A stretch of DNA of 64,000 nt from NCBI RefSeq assembly GCF_026342035.1, contig NZ_JAPENM010000004.1, forward strand, positions 434,001-498,000. Reading direction: 5' to 3'. Under the pieces are notes generated by a model. It saw only the letters and a list, made by a program, of their open reading frames with translations. It had not been told where the DNA came from and did not search any database. Positions 58,615-64,000 of this stretch are shown one piece after another. Positions within the stretch are counted from its first letter, which is position 1; every line of letters starts with the position of its first letter. Source of the stretch: Aldersonia sp. NBC_00410. Lineage in GTDB: Bacteria; Actinomycetota; Actinomycetes; Mycobacteriales; Mycobacteriaceae. Both the position numbers and the translations under genes were made by a program.

Positions 58615-59414
58615 CAATCGACTTCAGCACGGGTTACGCCGGCTCGAACGACGATCTGCAGCCCAACGGATTCCAGCAGTGGCGTGCGTTGACCGGCCGG
58701 ACCATGCGCACCATGGTCGGCCGCAGTCAACTCTTCGTTGCCATCCTCATACCTCTCGTGTTCACCCTCGGCTACTACCTCCCGCTGAAGTACGTGATGT
58801 CCGTGCGGGGCGTCGACTATGCGCAGTACGTGATGCCGATCGTCGTGCTGCAGACGATGGCGTTCACGATGATGTCGAACGCCCAACTCGCCGCGTTCGA
58901 GACGATGAACGGCTTCAACGAGCGGATGCAGGCCATGCCGGTCGCCGCCCTCGCTCCACTCGGTGCGCGGATCACCGCCGGGCAGTGCCGCTCGATCGTC
59001 GCGCTCGCCGCCGCCATCGGGTTCGGGCATGTGATCGGGTTCCGGTTCGTTGCCGGTACCGGACAGGCCATGTTGTTCTGCGTGTTCGCACTCGCGGTGG
59101 GCCTGGTGCTCTCGCTTGGTGCCGACGCGCTGGGCGTTATCACCAAGAACCCCCAGGCCCTTAGCCAAGCACTGGCCCTGCCGACACTGATCCTGGGCAT
59201 GCTGTCCTGCGGATTCGTACCGGCTACCGGATTCCCGGAGTGGATACAGCCGTTCGTGCGGAATCAGCCGATCTCACAGTTCTCCATCTCGATGCAGGCG
59301 ATGACCACCACGGGTGTCAGCTTCCATGTGCTGTGGCCCTCGCTGCTTTGGCTCGGCGGGGCCGCCGCGCTGTTCGTGCCCCTCGGCGTGTGGGCGAGCG
59401 GGAGACGCGGATGA
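58611..59414 (+). CDS. ABC exporter permease 1 (ABC-2 type)
   Basis: 267-residue, six-span ABC-2 permease; the ABC-2 helix ETMNGFNERMQAMPVAALAPLGAR and FVPATGFPEWIQPFVRNQPIS near the C-terminus mark the DrrB/DrrC group. It overlaps both neighbours by 4 bp and would pair with permease 2 as a heterodimer. Confidence 0.92.
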   Translation: MTIDFSTGYAGSNDDLQPNGFQQWRALTGRTMRTMVGRSQLFVAILIPLVFTLGYYLPLKYVMSVRGVDYAQYVMPIVVLQTMAFTMMSNAQLAAFETMNGFNERMQAMPVAALAPLGARITAGQCRSIVALAAAIGFGHVIGFRFVAGTGQAMLFCVFALAVGLVLSLGADALGVITKNPQALSQALALPTLILGMLSCGFVPATGFPEWIQPFVRNQPISQFSISMQAMTTTGVSFHVLWPSLLWLGGAAALFVPLGVWASGRRG

Positions 59415-60250
59415 CCACCACCGAACCCCGCACGAGCATCGTCTTGCCCGAGCCCACGCACCAGTACGGCGAGCAATCGGCGCACGCCCTTGTCGAGCAC
59501 AGCATGCTGCAGACCAAACGGCTGCTCATGACGTGGACGCGCTCCCCCGGAACGCTGTTTCAGGTCGTGCTGTACCCCGTGCTGACGATGCTGATGCTGC
59601 GCATCGTGCTCGGCGACTCGGTGACGGCGGCCACCGGCCGGCCGAGCATTTACGGCACGGTGCCGATGATGACGCTGATCGCCGCGATGTCCGGCGCGAC
59701 GGTGAGTGCTCTGGGGCTGAGCATGGAGAAGTCCTCGGGTCTGCTCGGGCGGTTCTGGACCATGCCGATGCACCGCGCCTCTGGGCTGATGGGACGGCTG
59801 ATCGCCGAAGGGCTTCGCGTGTTTCTCACGACGGTGGTGATCGTTGTCGCCGGAGTCGCACTCGGCTTCCGATTCGAACAGGGCTTCCTGGCCGCGCTCG
59901 GCCTGCTCTGCCTTCCGGTGGTGTTCGGGGTCGGCTTCGCCGTCTTCGTGACATCACTCGTGGCATATGTGGATGGCATTCTGCTGGCCAATGTGATCGG
60001 GATCATGGTCACGCTGCTGATGTTCTTCAACACCGGCTTCGTCCCGGCTCAGGCTTACCCGGAGTGGCTGCAGGGCTTCGTCGAGAACCAACCCATGTCG
60101 TGCGCGATCGATGCCATGATCGGCCTCTCGCTCGGCGGACCGGTGGCCGAACCCTTGATGAAGACGATCATCTGGTCCGCCGGTCTGTTCGTCGTCTTCC
60201 TCGTCCCCGCCGTTCGGGGTTACCGCAAGGCCGCCGAGACCGGCAGCTGA
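59411..60250 (+). CDS. ABC exporter permease 2 (ABC-2 type)
   Basis: 279-residue ABC-2 permease with six spans; SMEKSSGLLGRFWTMPMHRASGLMGR and FVPAQAYPEWLQGFVENQPMS parallel the first permease. ATG at 59411. The DrrABC arrangement in mycobacteria exports phthiocerol lipids; here the cargo may be a lipid or drug and is not determinable. Confidence 0.92.
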   Translation: MTTTEPRTSIVLPEPTHQYGEQSAHALVEHSMLQTKRLLMTWTRSPGTLFQVVLYPVLTMLMLRIVLGDSVTAATGRPSIYGTVPMMTLIAAMSGATVSALGLSMEKSSGLLGRFWTMPMHRASGLMGRLIAEGLRVFLTTVVIVVAGVALGFRFEQGFLAALGLLCLPVVFGVGFAVFVTSLVAYVDGILLANVIGIMVTLLMFFNTGFVPAQAYPEWLQGFVENQPMSCAIDAMIGLSLGGPVAEPLMKTIIWSAGLFVVFLVPAVRGYRKAAETGS

Positions 60251-60271
60251 GCCTCCTCCAACACGCCGCTT

Positions 60272-60328
60272 ATCGACTGAACGGAACCGTTCATTCGATC
60301 TGATCGACTGAACGGTTCCGTTCATTCG
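60272..60328. promoter_or_regulatory. Tandem pair of palindromic TetR-type operators
   Basis: Two 26-bp direct repeats, 60272-60297 and 60303-60328 (31-bp period), differing at two central bases. Each holds a 16-bp perfect palindrome: TGAACGGAACCGTTCA (60278-60293) and TGAACGGTTCCGTTCA (60309-60324). Spacing of about three helical turns would put two dimers on the same face. This is a textbook TetR site pair, yet no intact TetR gene is adjacent. Confidence 0.8.
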
Positions 60329-60355
60329 GTGGCACGACCGCGCACGCTGGGAACG
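60329..60355 (+). pseudogene. Possible beheaded start of a TetR gene
   Basis: GTG at 60329 directly after the operator pair opens VARPRTLGT, which resembles the first residues of many TetR proteins (MARPRxxx). The similarity stops within nine codons, where the terminator hairpin of the opposite gene begins, and no HTH follows. The open frame continues but is antisense to the mycolyltransferase gene. Either a remnant after deletion or chance. Confidence 0.3.
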
Positions 60356-60357
60356 AA

Positions 60358-60394
60358 CAAGCCCCGCACTCCGCTGCTGCGGGTGCGGGGCTTG
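60358..60394 (-). terminator. Intrinsic terminator of mycolyltransferase-like gene A
   Basis: CAAGCCCCGCAC (60358-60369) and GTGCGGGGCTTG (60383-60394) pair perfectly over 12 bp, with an inner CCGC/GCGG stem. Read on the minus strand it is followed by TTCGTTCC. It starts 39 bp after the stop of gene A. Confidence 0.8.
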
Positions 60395-60433
60395 CCGGCG
60401 TTCGAGGTGTCAGATGCCCACCGACGCGGCGCG

Positions 60434-61495
60434 TCAGATGCCCATCGAGTGAGCGAGCACCGGCCACGAGTTGTGCAGGTCGTCCTCCCAGTAGCCCCAC
60501 GAGTGGGTGCCGGTGGGACGGAAGTCGAACGTCGCCGGGATGTTCAGCTGGTGCAGCCGGTCGGCGAGTACGTGGGTGCACTGGTTGGTTGCGGCCTCGA
60601 TGACTCCGCCGACGAGCATCTGGTTGGCCAGCGTGCCCGCCTGTCCCTTGATCAGCGGATCACCGAGCGTGTCGTGCGGGCCGGGCAGGCCGGTGCCGTT
60701 CGAAACGAAGATCTCCAGGCCGCGCAACTCTTCGGCACGGAGGGTCGGATCGTTCGCACGCCAAAGCGGGTTGTCGAGCGGGCCCCACATGTTGGTGACG
60801 TTGCCGCCGCCCCACACGTTGACGGTGATCTGCACGTACTGCTGGCCGAGTGGTTCCGCCGTCTGGGCGCAGCCACTGTAGGCGCCGATGCCCTTGTAGA
60901 GGCCGGGTGCCGCGATGGCGAGGTTGAAGACGGACGTGCCGGAGGTGGAGATGCCCGCAATCGAGTTGACGCCGTTTCCGTTGAAACCGCCGTCCATGAG
61001 CGGCGGCAGCTCCTTGGTGAGGAACTCGGTCCACTTGTTCACACCGAGCTTCTTGTCCGGCTGGAGCCAGTCGGTGTAGTAGCTGAACTTGCCTGCCAGC
61101 GGCGTAACGACGTTGACGTGCTTGTCTTTGAAGAACTCGACGTAGTCCGACTTGACCGCCCAACTCGCGCTGTCTTCACCGCCGCCGGCCCCGTTGAGCA
61201 GGTACAGCGTGGGGGCGGGAGTGCTGGTGTCCGCCGCTCGCAGCACCGTCACCGGGATGTCTCTGTTCATCGCGGTCGAATGCACCGTGACAGTCAGCCT
61301 CCGGGGGTCCACCACTTTGATCGAGACAATCTTCGACCCGTTCGCGGACGTGACGCTCGGCACTGCAGGCGCACCGCCCGACGGTTGAGCAGCAGCGACG
61401 CCGGCGACACCGGCGATAGGAACCATCAGCAGGGCGCTGCTCAAGACGAGTGCGCGCACTCCGAAGCGTCGAACCGCCGTCCTGGCTCTGGGCAT
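60434..61495 (-). CDS. Secreted antigen-85-like mycolyltransferase/esterase A
   Basis: 353 residues with a Sec signal peptide (MPRARTAVRRFGVRALVLSSALLMVPIAGVAGVAAAQ). Alpha/beta-hydrolase core: YLLNGAGGG, nucleophile Ser183 in GISTSGTS (compare GLSMAGSS in Ag85), and the catalytic-His block GTHSWGYWEDDL near the C-terminus. Such enzymes transfer mycolates between trehalose esters and arabinogalactan. Two cysteines (SGCAQT, TNQCTH) could pair. ATG at 61495. Tandem paralogue of the next gene, with 233 bp between them. Confidence 0.85.
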   Translation of the reverse strand: MPRARTAVRRFGVRALVLSSALLMVPIAGVAGVAAAQPSGGAPAVPSVTSANGSKIVSIKVVDPRRLTVTVHSTAMNRDIPVTVLRAADTSTPAPTLYLLNGAGGGEDSASWAVKSDYVEFFKDKHVNVVTPLAGKFSYYTDWLQPDKKLGVNKWTEFLTKELPPLMDGGFNGNGVNSIAGISTSGTSVFNLAIAAPGLYKGIGAYSGCAQTAEPLGQQYVQITVNVWGGGNVTNMWGPLDNPLWRANDPTLRAEELRGLEIFVSNGTGLPGPHDTLGDPLIKGQAGTLANQMLVGGVIEAATNQCTHVLADRLHQLNIPATFDFRPTGTHSWGYWEDDLHNSWPVLAHSMGI

Positions 61496-61728
61496 GAACC
61501 ATCTACCTTTCGTTCGTCGAGAGAAAGGCAATCCACGCCCGTCCCCCAGTCAGACGCACACGCTATCTGCGTCGATCCGCGAAGCGCCGAGTATTGATGT
61601 AAATCATCGGCCCAGCGGCCGTAACGTTACCTACGCGATGGTTTCCGGGGGTCGCTTGCCGCGATCGCCGCGTCCTCGTATCGAGAGTGCTGCGGCGATC
61701 GCGTGAACCCGCCGTACAGCCGGTACCG

Positions 61729-62790
61729 CTAAATGCCCATTGACTGGGCGAGTATTGGCCACGAGCTGTGCAGGTCATCCTCCCAGTAGCCCCACGAGTG
61801 GGTGCCGACCGGGCGGAAATCGAATGTGGCCGGGATGCCGAGCTGCCCGAGCCGGCCCGCCAGGTTGTGCGAGCACAGGTTGGTAGCCGCTTCGATGGCG
61901 CCACCGATGACGATCCGGTCTGCCAGTGTGTTTACCTGCCCATCGATTCCCGCATCGGCGAGCGTGTCGTACGGGCCCGGCAGGCCGTTCCCGCTGGAGA
62001 CATAGATCGCGTGACCGCGCAGCTTGTCGGCATGCAGTAGGGGGTCGTTCGCCGCCCACAACGGGTCGTTCGGCTGGCCCCACATGTTGGTGACGTCGCC
62101 CCCACCCCAGACGTCGACGACCGTCTTCACGAACTGCTGGCCCATCGGGTCCGAGGTTTGTGCACAACCCGAGTACGCACCGATGCCCTTGTACAACCCG
62201 GGTGCGGCGATCGCAAGGTTGAACACCGAGGTGCCCGACGTCGAAAGGCCGGCGATCGCGTTGACCCTGGTTGTGTCCAGCGCCGCATCAACGAGCGGCG
62301 GCACCTCTTGGGTCAGGAACGTCTGCCACTTGTTGACGCCGAGCGTCGGGTCCGTCTTGACCCAGTCCGTGTAGTAGCTCCACTTGCCGGCGAGCGGGGT
62401 CACGACGTTCACGTGCTTATCTTTGAAGAAGTCGATGTAGTCGGTCTGGACCCCCCAAGTCGCTCCGTCTTCACCGCCACCCGCGCCATTGAGCAGGTAC
62501 AGCGTTGGGGCGGGCTTACTGGTGTCCGCGGGCCGCAGCACAACCAATTGGATGTCTCGGTCCATGGCGGTCGAATGCACCGTGACACGCAGCCGTTGGG
62601 GAGCTCGGTCTTCGATCAAGGTGATCTTCGACCCGTCCGCCGATGTCACGTCGGGCACCGCAGGCGCACCACCGGACGGCTGAGCAGCGGCGACACCGGC
62701 GAAGCCGGCGATCGGAACCATCAGCAGGGCGCTGGTAATGACGAGTGCGCGCACGCCGAAGCGTCGAACCGCAGTCCTGGCTCTGGGCAT
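61729..62790 (-). CDS. Secreted antigen-85-like mycolyltransferase/esterase B
   Basis: 353 residues, the same length as paralogue A and very similar throughout (signal peptide MPRARTAVRRFGVRALVITS, GLSTSGTS nucleophile loop, THSWGYWEDDL). Differences are concentrated in surface loops. Same strand; probably a recent tandem duplication with division of labour in mycolate transfer. No obvious terminator is seen after its stop, so the two may be co-transcribed as well as having separate promoters. Confidence 0.85.
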   Translation of the reverse strand: MPRARTAVRRFGVRALVITSALLMVPIAGFAGVAAAQPSGGAPAVPDVTSADGSKITLIEDRAPQRLRVTVHSTAMDRDIQLVVLRPADTSKPAPTLYLLNGAGGGEDGATWGVQTDYIDFFKDKHVNVVTPLAGKWSYYTDWVKTDPTLGVNKWQTFLTQEVPPLVDAALDTTRVNAIAGLSTSGTSVFNLAIAAPGLYKGIGAYSGCAQTSDPMGQQFVKTVVDVWGGGDVTNMWGQPNDPLWAANDPLLHADKLRGHAIYVSSGNGLPGPYDTLADAGIDGQVNTLADRIVIGGAIEAATNLCSHNLAGRLGQLGIPATFDFRPVGTHSWGYWEDDLHSSWPILAQSMGI

Positions 62791-62893
62791 GGACGATCAA
62801 CCTTTCAGTCGTGTCGAGAGAGAGGCACACGCCTGTCTCCCAGGTCAGCCGCACACGTTCGCCGTGACGATCCGCGCGGTACTGGACATTCGT

Positions 62894-64000
62894 CTAAATA
62901 TCGGGTCCTGTAACCGCAGCGTTACCTATGTCGCGTTTTCCGCGGATCACGTCGGTCGGCAAGACCGCCATTCCCACAGGCGCGGAGCCTGCGGAGCGAC
63001 CATCAGTAGCTGGCGCGGAGCCTGCGGAGCGACCATCAGTAGCTGGCGCGGAGCCTGCGGAGCGACCATCAGAAGCTGCCGCGATCTCCTCGCCGATCAC
63101 CGGCAACACATCGGGCGCGGTCATGTGCCAGTGCGTCGCGTTGACAACCCGGTTGTGCACCGTCCCTTCGACGAACTCCTGCCACGCGGTAGCCGCCGCG
63201 GAGCCGCTCGGATCGTCCGCGCCGGCAGTTAGGTATCGAACGGCGCCGCGGAACACGCCTGGAGTGTGCCCGGCGAGCAAACCGTAATCACGGTTCGCGT
63301 TGTCGACGAGTGTATGGAGAAGGGCCTCGGCCATCTGCGGGGCGATACCGTACTGACCGGCAATCCCGGCCGCCACCGTCGATGCCGAATCCACGCCGTT
63401 CGGACCGGACATCTCGGGCCCGGTCGTTTCGACGCCGATTCCGCCGAGCAGCTCGGCCGCCGAGAGCGCGTCCACGTTCTCGACTTGGCCGCCCCAACGG
63501 TTCTCGGGATAGCAGTCGATCATCACCAGGCTCGCGACCTCGTGACCTCGTGACTGCAGTTGTACCGCGATCTCGTGCGCGAGGACACCGCCGAGTGACC
63601 AGCCGAGCAGGTGGTAGGGACCACTCTGCTGCACCGATCGGATTTCGAGTGCGTAGCGCTCCGCCAGCTCCCGCAGTGTCTCCGGCGCGAAGTCGGGTTC
63701 GGAGAGCGAGGGCGTCTGCACGCCGTAGATCGGTCGATCCCGCTCGACGACCCCGGTGAGTCCGCCATAGCACCATGCGAGCCCGACGATCGGGTGCACG
63801 GCGAATACGGGTGCTCCACTACCCGCGGACCGGATCGGCAGAACTACACCCAGGCCCGTGGCATCGGTGCCGGAGCCGTCCTGGCGGCGTGCGATGGACG
63901 CCGGTGTCGGGTCGGAGAACAACCACTGCAGCGGCATCTCGATCCCGGCGCGATCACGTAGCTCAGCGATGACGCGCACCGCCGAGAGCGAGTTGCCACC
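62894..64000 (-). CDS. Nonribosomal peptide synthetase, C-terminal PCP-thioesterase part (truncated by window)
   Basis: The window edge cuts the gene exactly inside the PCP domain: GGNSLSAVRVIAELR, with the phosphopantetheine Ser at 63989-63991. Then a linker and a type I thioesterase: VFAVHPIVGLAWCYGGL, nucleophile GWSLGGVLAHEIA, VMIDCYPENRWGG, and the His in NATHWHMTAPDVLP. This domain releases the peptide by hydrolysis or cyclisation. After the thioesterase comes an unusual tail of about 60 residues with three DGRSAGSAPAT repeats. At least 368 residues are visible; the rest lies beyond 64000. Confidence 0.9.
   Translation of the reverse strand, partial: GGNSLSAVRVIAELRDRAGIEMPLQWLFSDPTPASIARRQDGSGTDATGLGVVLPIRSAGSGAPVFAVHPIVGLAWCYGGLTGVVERDRPIYGVQTPSLSEPDFAPETLRELAERYALEIRSVQQSGPYHLLGWSLGGVLAHEIAVQLQSRGHEVASLVMIDCYPENRWGGQVENVDALSAAELLGGIGVETTGPEMSGPNGVDSASTVAAGIAGQYGIAPQMAEALLHTLVDNANRDYGLLAGHTPGVFRGAVRYLTAGADDPSGSAAATAWQEFVEGTVHNRVVNATHWHMTAPDVLPVIGEEIAAASDGRSAGSAPATDGRSAGSAPATDGRSAGSAPVGMAVLPTDVIRGKRDIGNAAVTGPDI
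62981..63079. repeat. Three 33-bp tandem repeats at the NRPS 3' end
   Basis: Exact 33-bp period: 62981-63013, 63014-63046, 63047-63079; the third copy differs at its end (AGAAGCTGC). Units start CGCGGAGCCTGCGGAGCGAC. Eleven codons per unit, read as DGRSAGSAPAT on the minus strand. The repeat lies after the thioesterase domain where no fold is expected. Confidence 0.95.

Noticed and set aside
60329-61597. 422-residue plus-strand protein starting after the twin operators
   Set aside because: Beyond the first nine or so codons it is antisense to the mycolyltransferase-like gene and crosses its terminator.
62981-63079. CRISPR array or attachment site
   Set aside because: Contiguous 33-bp units without spacers, in frame with the NRPS; no integrase nearby.

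Overview
The window is a high-GC, gene-dense actinobacterial chromosome segment. An ESX-type EccE, two secreted antigen-85-like mycolyltransferase paralogues, an NRPS end, many FadD/FadE/EchA-type genes and a four-gene conservon together point to a mycolic-acid-bearing Mycobacteriales member (Nocardiaceae-like: Nocardia, Rhodococcus, Skermania, Gordonia and relatives). I cannot name the species from sequence alone.

Layout. 0-1.7 kb: EccE, the edge of a type VII secretion locus. 1.7-9 kb: an FMN reductase, a PadR regulator with a clear operator, a DrrAB-like ABC exporter, a DUF6285 / APH-fold kinase / acyl-CoA dehydrogenase operon resembling the levulinate-pathway trio lvaB-lvaA-lvaC, a 23-bp tandem repeat, and a second acyl-CoA dehydrogenase. 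9-15.4 kb: a membrane molybdopterin (sulfite-oxidase-fold) oxidoreductase, DUF2064 and GT2 glycosyltransferases, a GT-C-like membrane protein, a sugar epimerase and MTA phosphorylase, a set that recalls M. tuberculosis Rv0535-Rv0541c. 15.4-19.7 kb: a complete conservon (NIT/HAMP sensor kinase, roadblock, DUF742, small GTPase).

20-45.5 kb (minus strand): the S10-spc-alpha ribosomal superoperon, rpsJ through rplQ and truA, but broken into blocks. Hairpins follow rpsQ, rpsN and rplO, and fresh promoters are visible before rpsJ and rpsH. Two foreign sets of metabolic genes sit inside it. The larger (32.4-38.6 kb) lies between rpsN and rpsH and encodes a TetR regulator, a Rieske oxygenase, a DapB-like dehydrogenase, an alpha/beta hydrolase, an APC permease and a hotdog-like protein. 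The smaller (25-26.5 kb) is dtd plus an epoxide hydrolase between map and infA.

46-57.5 kb: a DUF4442 protein; two Tat-exported amidase-signature enzymes flanking a lycopene-cyclase-like flavoprotein; a nitronate monooxygenase / enoyl-CoA hydratase / acyl-CoA ligase operon; and, divergently, a tandem double-TetR regulator translationally coupled to an aldehyde dehydrogenase. 57.6-60.4 kb: a three-gene drug-type ABC exporter followed by two near-identical palindromic operators and what may be the beheaded start of a TetR gene. 60.4-64 kb: two tandem mycolyltransferase-like exported proteins, then the PCP-thioesterase end of an NRPS carrying a 3x33-bp in-frame repeat at its C-terminus and running off the window.
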